Shown here: positions 30,158 through 38,473 of the stretch, piece after piece
Position numbering within the stretch: position 1 is the stretch's first letter
How the letters are laid out: each line of letters begins with the position of its first letter
Assembly (NCBI RefSeq): GCF_008830365.1
Contig: NZ_WBKI01000001.1
Coordinates: forward strand, 1,364,001-1,428,000
Length of the DNA stretch: 64,000 nucleotides
From: Serratia proteamaculans
GTDB lineage: Bacteria > Pseudomonadota > Gammaproteobacteria > Enterobacterales > Enterobacteriaceae
Reading direction: 5' to 3'
Made by a program: the position numbers and the translations under genes
The notes under the pieces: generated by a model
Told to the model about the DNA's origin: nothing
What the model saw: only the letters and a program-made list of their open reading frames with translations
The model's database searches: none

Positions 30158-30493
30158 TTAACGACAGATAATCCCATTACCGGCAGCCCGTTGCGCCAGC
30201 TCGTTCACCTGTTGCTGTTGACTAAGGTAAGCCTGTTCAATAATTGCCGCCGCCCAGGCCGGCATATGTGGCGACAGCCGGTAGTAGATCCACTTGCCGT
30301 CACGGCGATCAAGCAGCAAGCCACTTTCACGTAACATGGCAAGATGACGGGAAATTTTAGGCTGTGACTCGGCCAACGCCCCGGACAACTCACAAACGCA
30401 CAGCTCCCCCGCCTGGCGCAACAGAAGCGCCAGCATCAGGCGAGTCTCTTCCGACAAATTTTTAAACAGTTGCAGTGGTGTCAGTGAGGTCAT
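30158..30493 (-). CDS. arsR: Arsenic-responsive repressor ArsR
   Basis: The 111-residue winged-helix repressor has the ArsR metalloid site GELCVCELSGAL (CxC in the recognition region), DNA-binding helix QPKISRHLAMLRESGLL and wing DRRDGKWIYYRLSPH, closely like E. coli ArsR. It represses its own ars operon until As(III) or Sb(III) binds. The operon it should control is now only a 48-codon arsB stub, so the regulator appears orphaned. ATG 30493 is the only good start. An inverted repeat ATTCG-N6-CGAAT upstream at about 30557-30572 may be its operator. Confidence 0.9.
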   Translation of the reverse strand: MTSLTPLQLFKNLSEETRLMLALLLRQAGELCVCELSGALAESQPKISRHLAMLRESGLLLDRRDGKWIYYRLSPHMPAWAAAIIEQAYLSQQQQVNELAQRAAGNGIICR

Positions 30494-30556
30494 GCACGCG
30501 CTCCTTGAGTCAAGACCGTCATCATAATTCGTCGGCGGAGAATGTCAAAAACACAT

Positions 30557-30572
30557 TCGAATTATCGAATAT
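30557..30572 (-). promoter_or_regulatory. Possible ArsR operator upstream of arsR
   Basis: ATTCG-N6-CGAAT lies about 65 bases upstream of arsR, preceded by CAC, as in the CACATTCG motif I recall from the E. coli ars operator. Assignment is by resemblance and position only. Confidence 0.4.
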
Positions 30573-30643
30573 AAATAGGCAAACAGCAAAATCTCGATGG
30601 AGGATTATAATTACCGCAACGCTGTTTCTCTGAGGGATGAACT

Positions 30644-31753
30644 ATGCCGTTAGCATTCAAACGCTCGCAAAGACTCTCCATTGGCACAGAAATAGAACTG
30701 CAGTTAGTCGATATTGAGAGCTACGATCTCACCGACAAGGCCGATCAGGTGGTAACGGATCTTGGCGACAATAAACGCATCAAGCATGAATTGACCAAAT
30801 CAATGGTGGAACTGAACAGCTCGGTGCACACCAATATTGACCTGTTGCACGACGAACTGCGTGAACTGACCGCCAGCATCCGCCTTAGTGCACAAAACTT
30901 CGGTTGTGACGTTTGTGGCGGTGGCCGTCATCTGAGCAATGACTGGAGAAAACAGGTCATTACCGATGCCCAGCGCTATCAGCAATTAGCCAGCCGCTTC
31001 GGCTATCTGTCCAAGCTGGCCTGCGTGTTTGGTCAACATATTCATATCGGGGTCAATAACGGCGATGAAGCCATGTATCTGTGCCACGCTTTAACCCCCT
31101 ACTTCCCCCATTTTATTGCCCTCAGCGCCTCTTCTCCACTCTACCAGGGGGTAGACACACTGTTTGCCAGTTCGCGTTTCAGCGCGCAAAACTCCTTTCC
31201 CAACTATGGCTGTCTGGAGCAGATCTACAATTGGGAGCAGTTCAATGTCTATTATGAACGGCTGAGTACGGCCGGCGTGATAGACAGCATCAAGGATATT
31301 TATTGGGATGCACGACCCAAGCCGGAACTGGGAACGGTGGAGATCCGTATCTGCGATACGCCACTGCATATTTCCCACGCCGTGCTGCTGGTAGGTTACT
31401 GCCGCCTGCTGGCCGGTTTTTTGTTGTCGCGCCGCACTGAAATAGCCCCGGAGTATTACGCCTTTACCAACTACAACAAAATCAATGCCTACCGCAACGG
31501 TTTTGACGCCGACTACGTCGACTCCACCACGTTGAAGCGCAGCAGCCTGACCTCACATATGCTGACCACACTGGCAGCGTTACGCACTGACGCTAACGAT
31601 CTGGAAACACAAAGCTTGCTGGACAAGATTGAGCGCCATGTCAGGCTCGGGGTGAACGACTCGGAACGAATTCGGCAGATGCTGGATAACGGCCTGTCGC
31701 AAAAGCAGATAATTCAACGACTGTGCGACGAGCTATTGCAACCGGTGAGTTAA
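30644..31753 (+). CDS. YbdK-type carboxylate-amine ligase (GCS2 family)
   Basis: The 369-residue protein belongs to the glutamate-cysteine ligase type 2 (YbdK) family. E. coli YbdK has weak ATP-dependent gamma-glutamylcysteine ligase activity and an uncertain physiological role. Motifs include SIGTEIELQLVDIESYDL near the N-terminus, the HELTKSMVELNSSVHTNI block, FGQHIHIGVNNGDEAM with the metal-binding histidines, and GTVEIRICDTPLH. Start ATG 30644 follows GAGGGATGA. It is divergent from arsR and appears monocistronic. No neighbour indicates a specific substrate. Confidence 0.87.
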   Translation: MPLAFKRSQRLSIGTEIELQLVDIESYDLTDKADQVVTDLGDNKRIKHELTKSMVELNSSVHTNIDLLHDELRELTASIRLSAQNFGCDVCGGGRHLSNDWRKQVITDAQRYQQLASRFGYLSKLACVFGQHIHIGVNNGDEAMYLCHALTPYFPHFIALSASSPLYQGVDTLFASSRFSAQNSFPNYGCLEQIYNWEQFNVYYERLSTAGVIDSIKDIYWDARPKPELGTVEIRICDTPLHISHAVLLVGYCRLLAGFLLSRRTEIAPEYYAFTNYNKINAYRNGFDADYVDSTTLKRSSLTSHMLTTLAALRTDANDLETQSLLDKIERHVRLGVNDSERIRQMLDNGLSQKQIIQRLCDELLQPVS

Positions 31754-31849
31754 GTTTTAGCTATCGATTCCATACGCCAAAGCGTCTGTTCATTATGTGC
31801 TCTTTGGTTACAATCGTTAGCACTGAAATCCACCGTTACGAGGGCTACT

Positions 31850-32029
31850 ATGTACAACTTTTCACGTTATCAGGCAAAAGAACTGGCGCTGGCTTATATG
31901 AGCGGCAAAAAACACGACCTGTCACCGCAGGAATTTCTGCAGCAACTGAAAAGCAGCGAAAAATCGTTCGACTATTTGTTGAAGCACGGCAGCGAACAGC
32001 CGCGCGAAGTGTTGGTACAAAGCTTCTGA
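31850..32029 (+). CDS. Small conserved-looking protein, 59 aa
   Basis: A compact frame starts at ATG 31850 with ACGAGGG 5-10 bases upstream and encodes 59 residues (MYNFSRYQAKELALAYMSG, then LSPQEFLQQLKSSEKSFDYL), predicted helical and charged, without a signal peptide. It fills the gap between ybdK and the LysR gene and has coding-like third positions. I cannot name a function. Confidence 0.6.
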   Translation: MYNFSRYQAKELALAYMSGKKHDLSPQEFLQQLKSSEKSFDYLLKHGSEQPREVLVQSF

Positions 32030-32107
32030 AGCACGCAATGCCGCCCGCTTCGCCGGTGGCGAGCCATCTGGCCCGCGTATTCCCGGCTTAACGGCGAGGG
32101 GTTTTCA

Positions 32108-33025
32108 TCACCGACGCGGTAGGTCCCAATAAGGCCGTTCTCCACCAAGCTGAGCCAGCAGGAAATCGACAAAGGCCAATACTTTAGCCGGCAGGTATTT
32201 TCGCTGCGGGTACACCGCATAAATGGCATGCTCCGGCAGCCTATATGCCGACAACACTTCAACCAACCGCCCCTGCGCAATATCATCCCCGACAATGAAG
32301 GTCGGCATCTGGCAAATTCCCAGACCGCCAAGCAGTGCTGCGCGCAAAGCCTCACTGTTATTCACCTGGTAATTCCCCCGCGGCTGAAAACGCACCGCTC
32401 CCATTGGCCCCTCAAACAGCCATTCACTGCCACCACGGAAATAACTGTAAAATAAACAGTTATGCTGTGCCAATTGTTCCAGATCTGCCGGTGTTCCACA
32501 GCGCGCCAAATAAGACGGTGCCGCGCACAATACGCTGTGACAGGGCGCGATACGCCGGGCGATCAAGCTTGAATCGGCAAGCCGACCTATGCGGATCGCC
32601 AGGTCATAGCCCCCTTCGACCAAATCGACCAATTGATCATCCATCATCATATTGATCTCCACCTCCGGGTAAGCCGCCAGAAAATGGGCGATCAAAGGGG
32701 CCACATGCAAACGGCCAAACACCATCGGCACACTGATCCGCAGACTGCCCTGTGGTTGTCCCTGCAGACGGGTGACCGCATCTTCCCCCTCTTGCGCCAC
32801 CACGCAGGCATTACGGGCGTAGCCAAAATACTGTTCACCCGCTTCGGTCAGGCTCAGGCTGCGGGTCGTGCGCTGTAACAGCTGCACGCCAAGTGAGCTT
32901 TCCAACTGGGAAATTCGTTTGCTTACCGCTGATTTTGTAATGCCCAACCGTCGGGCGGCAGCTGAAAAACTTTCGCATTCCACTACTGCCACAAACAGCG
33001 GGATCGCTGCAAAGTTATCATTCAT
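32108..33025 (-). CDS. LysR-family transcriptional regulator
   Basis: The 305-residue regulator has the LysR helix-turn-helix AAARRLGITKSAVSKRISQL (residues about 21-40) followed by LESSLGVQLLQRTTRSLSLTEAG and a substrate-binding domain with LRISVPMVFGRLHVAPLI. It is divergent from the small DMT transporter pair starting at 33132, with a gap of 106 AT-rich bases, the usual arrangement for a LysR regulator and its target. The ligand is unknown. The subgroup resembles regulators that recognise aromatic or quinone compounds, but this cannot be settled from sequence. Confidence 0.88.
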   Translation of the reverse strand: MNDNFAAIPLFVAVVECESFSAAARRLGITKSAVSKRISQLESSLGVQLLQRTTRSLSLTEAGEQYFGYARNACVVAQEGEDAVTRLQGQPQGSLRISVPMVFGRLHVAPLIAHFLAAYPEVEINMMMDDQLVDLVEGGYDLAIRIGRLADSSLIARRIAPCHSVLCAAPSYLARCGTPADLEQLAQHNCLFYSYFRGGSEWLFEGPMGAVRFQPRGNYQVNNSEALRAALLGGLGICQMPTFIVGDDIAQGRLVEVLSAYRLPEHAIYAVYPQRKYLPAKVLAFVDFLLAQLGGERPYWDLPRR

Positions 33026-33131
33026 CTATCGTCAACTTTTACTCAACAATGAGTTTCTATTTTAGTGGATTATGTTTAAAACAAAAACAATATAGCCTGT
33101 TCGCCCATCTAAACATAAATCGGACACCAAG

Positions 33132-33587
33132 ATGCGCGAACATTTTTCCCATCCCTTGCTGGCATTGGTCGCCGGCGCATTGCTGGCCCTGATGATCAGC
33201 ATCAACAGCGTGCTGGCCAGCTATAATTCTCCGCTGCTTGCTTCATGGGTCGCCCATGGCATAGGCGCAATCACCGCCTGGCTACTCTTGCTGTTGCTGA
33301 GTCGCCGTACCCCGGGATCTTCTTCGACATCGGCCGCGGTTCCCCGTTGGGCCTATTTTGGCGGCATTCCCGGTGCCCTGACGGTGGTGTTGGCGGCTAT
33401 CACCGTTAACAGCCCACTGGCGCTTTCCGGCAGTCTGGCACTGATGCTCACCGGTCAGGTTTTATTTGGCATGTTGTCCGACAGCTGCGGCTGGTTTGGC
33501 GTGCTGAAACGCCGTCTAAGTGCCAACGACATTATTGCTACGCTGCTGATCCTCTCCGGCTGCGCCCTGCTCATCTTTCTGAGATAA
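33132..33587 (+). CDS. DMT-superfamily membrane protein (YdcZ/DUF606), first of a pair
   Basis: The 151-residue protein has five hydrophobic segments (for example LLALVAGALLALMISINSVL and GALTVVLAAITVNSPLALSG). It belongs to the DUF606/YdcZ half-size transporter family, whose members usually occur as adjacent pairs that probably form a heterodimeric DMT transporter of 10 segments. Its partner starts 5 bases after its stop. Control by the divergent LysR gene is likely. Substrate unknown. Confidence 0.8.
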   Translation: MREHFSHPLLALVAGALLALMISINSVLASYNSPLLASWVAHGIGAITAWLLLLLLSRRTPGSSSTSAAVPRWAYFGGIPGALTVVLAAITVNSPLALSGSLALMLTGQVLFGMLSDSCGWFGVLKRRLSANDIIATLLILSGCALLIFLR

Positions 33588-33592
33588 TCCCC

Positions 33593-34057
33593 ATGATCAC
33601 TTTGGTACTCCTCGCATTGTTCAATGGCGTTTGCATCAGCATCAGCCGCGCGGTCAACGGCCGTCTGGCGTTGGATCGCGGCGCTTTCTCAGCCTCGCTC
33701 TGCAACCACATCGTCGGTTTTCTGTTCCTCAGCCTACTGTTGGCAATGGTCGGCGGCTTCAATGGTGACTTCTTTGGCCAGGCTCCCTGGGGAGCCTATC
33801 TTGGCGGGCTTATCGGCGCGCTGTTTGTCGCCTTGAACAGCTATGTGCTGCCGCGTCTCGGTACCCTGCGCGCTGCACTGTTGATTATCAGTGGCCAGAT
33901 GTTGGCAGGGGTCGTTATCGACCGCCTGCGCGACAGCAATGGGTCTGCCGGGTTGCAGATACTCGGCGTGGGCCTGATCCTGCTGGGCGTCTATTTGGCC
34001 AGGATGGAAAAACCCCTGATGACGCTGATACATGAGCGCATTAAATTACTGGGTTAA
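33593..34057 (+). CDS. DMT-superfamily membrane protein (YdcZ/DUF606), second of a pair
   Basis: The 154-residue partner again has five hydrophobic segments and family landmarks FNGVCISISRAVNGRLAL, GAYLGGLIGALFVALNSYVL and LRAALLIISGQMLAGVVID, the last two typical of DUF606. It follows the first half by 5 bases, so expression is coupled. The C-terminal tail (KPLMTLIHERIKLLG) is cytoplasmic in topology models of the family. Substrate is not known. Confidence 0.8.
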   Translation: MITLVLLALFNGVCISISRAVNGRLALDRGAFSASLCNHIVGFLFLSLLLAMVGGFNGDFFGQAPWGAYLGGLIGALFVALNSYVLPRLGTLRAALLIISGQMLAGVVIDRLRDSNGSAGLQILGVGLILLGVYLARMEKPLMTLIHERIKLLG

Positions 34058-34069
34058 TTTCGCCTCTGG

Positions 34070-34134
34070 ATACGAATAATTATTAAATTCGCATTAAGAT
34101 ACGAATAATTGACATATTCGTATTTAGATGCGAA
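34070..34134 (+). promoter_or_regulatory. Clustered inverted/direct repeats upstream of satD
   Basis: Within 65 bases, ATACGAATAATT occurs at 34070-34081 and 34099-34110 (29 bases apart) and in inverted form as TATTCGTAT at 34115-34123. The related pair TTCGCAT (34088-34094) and ATGCGAA (34128-34134) interleaves with them. Such regular spacing just before satD suggests operators for a dedicated repressor, possibly SatD itself through its HTH. No other gene uses this gap. Confidence 0.6.
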
Positions 34135-34172
34135 CTTTACGGATAATTCATCGCTTCAGAGTAGAAAAAGGC

Positions 34173-34769
34173 ATGGCAGCACAAGTCAGCGTAATCACCG
34201 GCGATTTGGTTAACTCCCGTCGGTTAGACACCACTCACTACATCAGCGAGTTAAATGCCCTGCTTAGCCAACTGCAACAGGCTAAGCTTATTCAGGCGTT
34301 CGAGATTTTCCGCGGTGATGCCTTTCAGGCCGTGGCGGAACCGCAATCCGGTTTGCTGCTGGCGGTATATATCCGCATTGCGCTCAAAGCCATGGACTCG
34401 CCACACTGGGATGCCCGCGTCGCCGTAGGTCTGGGCACTGCGCAGGCAGATACCGCCGGCTATGGCAGCGCCTTTGTGAATTCGGGTCAGGCGCTGGATG
34501 GCCTGATGAAAAATTGCCGGCTGGCTCTGAAAAATGATAATGACCAGACAAATGCCATTGTCAGCGATCTGTTGCCAATGTTAGATCATGTGGTTAGCCG
34601 TCTCTCGCAGACCGAAGCGCAGATCGTCCAGGCGCGCATCTTCGCCACCACCAGCCAGGAGGTGGCGGAAAAATTGCAGAAGGCCGCCTCCACGGTCTCC
34701 GCAACGCTCAAACGCGCGGCCTACGAGGAAATCATGCGATTTATTAACGCAATTAACAGGATTACCTGA
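34173..34769 (+). CDS. SatD-family protein
   Basis: The 198-residue protein opens with VSVITGDLVNSRRLD, the signature of the SatD family, whose function is poorly defined. The central part has DARVAVGLGTAQ and the C-terminal part a helix-turn-helix-like segment (TSQEVAEKLQKAASTVSATL). I start it at ATG 34173, which follows AAAAAGG; a longer frame from 34128 would include the operator-like repeats. It is followed by a DUF3307 gene one base after its stop, a frequent pairing with SatD. The combination suggests an autoregulated two-gene unit with a DNA-binding cytoplasmic member and a membrane member. Role unknown. Confidence 0.75.
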   Translation: MAAQVSVITGDLVNSRRLDTTHYISELNALLSQLQQAKLIQAFEIFRGDAFQAVAEPQSGLLLAVYIRIALKAMDSPHWDARVAVGLGTAQADTAGYGSAFVNSGQALDGLMKNCRLALKNDNDQTNAIVSDLLPMLDHVVSRLSQTEAQIVQARIFATTSQEVAEKLQKAASTVSATLKRAAYEEIMRFINAINRIT

Positions 34770-34770
34770 T

Positions 34771-35544
34771 ATGGATTTGAGCTACGCGCCGTTGCTGGTC
34801 TGGTTGCTGATCGCCCACTTGCTTGCCGACTTTCCGCTACAGTCGCCTCGTTGGGTAGAGGATAAGATCCGTCGCCGCGCTGGTTCCCGCTTTCTGCTCG
34901 TACACGCCTTGCTGCACGGCATACTGGCTGGCTGCGCCGTGGCTGGTTTTGCTCTGTGGCATGGCGGTCTATCCGCTTCCCAGGTGTTAGCCACCCTGCC
35001 GGTTATCGCCATCAGCCACTGGCTGATCGATCTGCTGAAAGTCACTCTATTAACGCGCCTCAGCCAGGCCAGTGGTTTTCTGCTCGATCAAGGCCTGCAT
35101 CTGACGGTGATTATTCTGCTGTGGCTGTCTTTCACGCCGAACACTCACGGCCTGCTTAGCGCACTGGCGGCCGCCGTCACCGGCTGGCAACCAGGGCTGG
35201 TACTGTTGGCTTATTTATTGATTTATATGCCTATGGGCATTCTGATTGGCCAATTACTGGCGCACTGGACGCCACAGATGCCGCCCTCGGCCAAAGCGGA
35301 TAACGATTCACTGTTACGTGCGGGCAAACAAATAGGTTATCTGGAAAGGACGCTGATCCTGACTTTCGTGCTGATCGGGCAGATACCAGCGGTCGGTTTT
35401 TTGCTGGCGGCCAAGTCGATCTTTCGCTTTGGCGACTTGCGGCAGAGTGATGACAAAATGCGTACCGAGTATGTGCTGCTCGGTACGCTGTTTTCCTTTA
35501 CGCTGACCATCATGCTCGGTCTGCTGGTGAAAAAATTACTCTAG
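34771..35544 (+). CDS. DUF3307 membrane protein partnered with SatD
   Basis: The 257-residue protein has multiple hydrophobic segments and the DUF3307 N-terminus LLVWLLIAHLLADFPLQSP, with HALLHGILAGCAVAGFALWH following. Conserved histidines (IAHLLADF, VHALLHG, ISHWLIDLLK) lie within or near membrane segments, suggesting metal binding or an enzyme-like role. ATG 34771 lies one base after the satD stop. A longer frame reaching back to 34588 is a shadow of satD. An intrinsic terminator follows. Function unknown. Confidence 0.78.
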   Translation: MDLSYAPLLVWLLIAHLLADFPLQSPRWVEDKIRRRAGSRFLLVHALLHGILAGCAVAGFALWHGGLSASQVLATLPVIAISHWLIDLLKVTLLTRLSQASGFLLDQGLHLTVIILLWLSFTPNTHGLLSALAAAVTGWQPGLVLLAYLLIYMPMGILIGQLLAHWTPQMPPSAKADNDSLLRAGKQIGYLERTLILTFVLIGQIPAVGFLLAAKSIFRFGDLRQSDDKMRTEYVLLGTLFSFTLTIMLGLLVKKLL

Positions 35545-35566
35545 GGGCGAGGCTATTCGCCCTTTT
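35545..35566 (+). terminator. Intrinsic terminator after the satD unit
   Basis: GGGCGA and TCGCCC form a 6-bp stem with a 6-base loop, followed by TTTT. It sits between the convergent DUF3307 and Mg2+ ATPase genes. Confidence 0.7.
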
Positions 35567-35575
35567 CTGCAATAA

Positions 35576-38275
35576 TTACAACCACTCGCCGAAGCGACGA
35601 ATATAGAAACGCTTCATCAACTGAGCCACTACGCAGTAGCTGACCAACGTGCCGGCCAGCCATGGGAAGTATTCCCACGGCAGCGGCTGCAGCCCAACCA
35701 AAGCGCCAAGCGGTGAGAATGGCAGATAGATACCCAGTGCCATCACCAATATCGTGGTCAGCAGAACCGGCAATGCTGCGGTGCTCTGAATGAACGGGAT
35801 TTTCTGGGTACGCAACATATGTACCACCAGCGTTTGCGACAGTAACCCCTCAATAAACCACCCTGACTGGAACAAAGCCTGATGCTCTACGCTGTTGGCG
35901 GCAAACACGAACCACATCAGCGCATAGGTAGTGATATCGAAGATGGACGATGTCGGCCCAATCCACAGCATAAAGCGGCCAATGTTTTTCGCATCCCACT
36001 TGCGCGGTTTACGCAGGAACTCTTTGTCCATCTTGTCCCATGGCAGCGACAGTTGGGAAATATCGTACATCAGGTTCTGGATCAGCAGGTGGATCGCCAG
36101 CATCGGCAGGAACGGAATAAATGCGCTGGCGACCAACACCGAAAACACGTTGCCGAAGTTGGAGCTGGCAGTCATGTTCAGATACTTGATGATATTACCG
36201 AAGGTCTCGCGTCCCTTGATCACCCCCTCTTCCAGCACCATCAGGTTTTTTTCCAGCAAAATGATGTCCGCCGACTCCTTGGCAATATCGGTACCGGTAT
36301 CCACGGAAATACCCACGTCGGCATCACGCAGCGCCGGCGCATCGTTAATACCGTCGCCGAGGAAACCGACGGTATGGCCATTCGCCTGCAACATCTTCAA
36401 CACGCGCGACTTCTGCAGCGGCGTCAGTTTGGTAAACACCGTGCGCTGTTCCACTTCACGTGCCAACGTGACGTCGTCCATTTCGGCAATTTGCGGGCCA
36501 GAAAGCGGCTCGCCGGGCTCCAGCCCAACATCACGGCAAATCTTGCAGGTGATCACCGGGTTATCACCGGTCAACACCTTCACCGCCACGCCATTTTCCT
36601 GCAAAGCGGCTATCGCTTCTTGCGCGCTCTCTTTCGGTGGATCGAGGAACGTCAGTACGCCCTGGATCACCATATCACGCTCATCGGCTACGCTCAGCGG
36701 CAAGGCGTGTTTCTGTTCCCCCAGTTCGCGGGTCGCCAGCACCAACACGCGGAAGCCGTCTTCATTATACTGGGCGGCCAGCGCTTGCAGCGTCTCACGC
36801 CGCGCCGGATCCAGCGGGACAATCTGCTGCCCGTCACGGACATGGGTAGCGATTTCCAGCATTTCCTCCACCGCCCCTTTGCAAATCAGGCGCTGTTGGT
36901 TGTTTTCATCTGCCACCACAATTGACAGACGGCGACGTACAAAATCAAAGGGGAGCTCATCGACCTTGCTGAAGCGGCCCAAAGCTTCAATACCCGGTTT
37001 GCCACGCCCAAAGCGGATCACCGCCTGATCCATCAGGTTTTTCATCCCGCTCTGGTGGACGCTGTTCAACCAGGCCAGATGCAATACCTCATTATCTCTG
37101 ACGCCGCTGACGTCCAGATGGTGTTCGAGGATGATGCGATCCTGAGTCAAGGTGCCGGTTTTATCAGTACACAGCACGTCCATCGCGCCAAAGTTCTGAA
37201 TGGCATTCAACCGTTTGACCACCACTTTACGCCGTGACATGGCAATAGCGCCCTTCGCCAGGTTAGAACTGACGATCATCGGCAGCATCTCTGGCGTCAG
37301 CCCGACAGCAACCGCCAGGGCAAACAGCGCCGCTTCGCTCCAGTCACCTTTGGTAAACCCGTTGATCAGCAAGACGATGGGCACCATCACCAACATAAAG
37401 CGGATCAGCAGCCAACTGACGCTGTTCACCCCGCGATCAAACGCGGTTTGCGAACGAGAACCGACAATCGACTTTGCCAGCGAACCAAAATAGGTGTGGC
37501 CTCCGGTCGCCACGACTACCGCGGTGGCCGTCCCGCTGGCGACGTTGGTACCCATCAGGCAGATGTTCGACAATTCCAGCAGCGCATGCTCACTGGAAAC
37601 TTCGTCCTCGCTCGATTTTTGGCTGACGTTGCCCATCGCATCGTATTTCTCGATCGGGATCGCCTCCCCGGTGAGGATCGCCTGACTGATAAACAAATCG
37701 CGTGAGGCCAGCAAACGCACGTCCGCCGGTATCATATCGCCGGCAGAGAGCTTAATAATATCGCCCGGCACCAACTCGCGGATCGGTACTTCCAGCGTCA
37801 ACGGCTGCGCGCTGTAGCTGCTGCGGCGCAGGACCGTGGCGGTGGTGCGCACCATGGATTTCAGCGTTTCTGCCGCTTTGTTGGTTCGGTATTCCTGCCA
37901 AAAACGCAGTAACCCACTGAGTGACACCATCACCAGTATGATGATCACGCCGGTAAGTTCAGTTTCTTCACCGCGCTGAGCGGGCAACCAGTAGTCGGTA
38001 AAGAAACTGATCGCAGCCAGCACCATCAGCACAAAGATAAACGGGTTATTAAATGCAGCGATTAGCTGCACCAGCGCGTGTGGCGCTTTCTCATGAGCGA
38101 CCTGATTAACACCAAACTGCTCCAGACGTTCGACCACATCGTCCTGAGTTAAGCCATTGCGGTTACATTTTAAATTGGCCAGCGTTTGATCAACGCTGTT
38201 TTTCGCCTCTTGGGCGATGACATAAGACGTCGTTTTTTTATCACGACGACGTACGGCTTCGTTAATATAAGTCAT
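35576..38275 (-). CDS. Magnesium-importing P-type ATPase (MgtA/MgtB family)
   Basis: This 899-residue P3B-type ATPase imports Mg2+ into the cytoplasm at the inner membrane. It has the N-terminal cation-ATPase region (FGVNQVAHEKAP), actuator motif ILTGEAIPIEKYD, phosphorylation site VLCTDKTGTLTQDRII, nucleotide-binding KGAVEEMLE and hinge LTGDNPVITCKICRDVG with GDGINDAPALRDAD, plus about ten membrane spans. Length is normal. It lies downstream of mgtC with a short leader ORF between them, so it could be called mgtB by position. Sequence alone does not separate mgtA from mgtB. Regulation by PhoP and by leader translation is likely. Confidence 0.93.
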   Translation of the reverse strand: MTYINEAVRRRDKKTTSYVIAQEAKNSVDQTLANLKCNRNGLTQDDVVERLEQFGVNQVAHEKAPHALVQLIAAFNNPFIFVLMVLAAISFFTDYWLPAQRGEETELTGVIIILVMVSLSGLLRFWQEYRTNKAAETLKSMVRTTATVLRRSSYSAQPLTLEVPIRELVPGDIIKLSAGDMIPADVRLLASRDLFISQAILTGEAIPIEKYDAMGNVSQKSSEDEVSSEHALLELSNICLMGTNVASGTATAVVVATGGHTYFGSLAKSIVGSRSQTAFDRGVNSVSWLLIRFMLVMVPIVLLINGFTKGDWSEAALFALAVAVGLTPEMLPMIVSSNLAKGAIAMSRRKVVVKRLNAIQNFGAMDVLCTDKTGTLTQDRIILEHHLDVSGVRDNEVLHLAWLNSVHQSGMKNLMDQAVIRFGRGKPGIEALGRFSKVDELPFDFVRRRLSIVVADENNQQRLICKGAVEEMLEIATHVRDGQQIVPLDPARRETLQALAAQYNEDGFRVLVLATRELGEQKHALPLSVADERDMVIQGVLTFLDPPKESAQEAIAALQENGVAVKVLTGDNPVITCKICRDVGLEPGEPLSGPQIAEMDDVTLAREVEQRTVFTKLTPLQKSRVLKMLQANGHTVGFLGDGINDAPALRDADVGISVDTGTDIAKESADIILLEKNLMVLEEGVIKGRETFGNIIKYLNMTASSNFGNVFSVLVASAFIPFLPMLAIHLLIQNLMYDISQLSLPWDKMDKEFLRKPRKWDAKNIGRFMLWIGPTSSIFDITTYALMWFVFAANSVEHQALFQSGWFIEGLLSQTLVVHMLRTQKIPFIQSTAALPVLLTTILVMALGIYLPFSPLGALVGLQPLPWEYFPWLAGTLVSYCVVAQLMKRFYIRRFGEWL

Positions 38276-38368
38276 AACGCTATTCTCTTATTTTACTCTG
38301 CGCACAGGGTTACCCCGCCCGACTAACAGGTGAATAAGCACAGAGTGGAATTTATTTTATTGGCGTAA

Positions 38369-38431
38369 TTAACGCGCTTTATTCACGCGCCAGATACGCT
38401 GAGTCATTAAGCTTTCGGGGTCACCGTCCAT
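38369..38431 (-). CDS. MgtL-like leader peptide (20 aa) before the Mg2+ ATPase
   Basis: ATG 38431 follows a perfect GGAGG and encodes MDGDPESLMTQRIWRVNKAR before TAA. MgtL of E. coli and Salmonella (starting MEPDPTP) senses low Mg2+ because its acidic/proline codons destabilise the ribosome, which changes the leader fold and favours mgtA transcription. The DGDPE run here is similar in charge and position, and the spacer to the ATPase start is about 93 bases. Role is inferred. Confidence 0.55.
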   Translation of the reverse strand: MDGDPESLMTQRIWRVNKAR

Positions 38432-38473
38432 GACGCCTCCTTATCACTGAATACAGTGAATATTAATCAATAC

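Noticed and set aside
35882-37028. Long plus-strand frames (over 340 codons) inside the Mg2+ ATPase gene
   Set aside because: They are antisense shadows of a GC-rich coding sequence with all P-type ATPase motifs on the minus strand.
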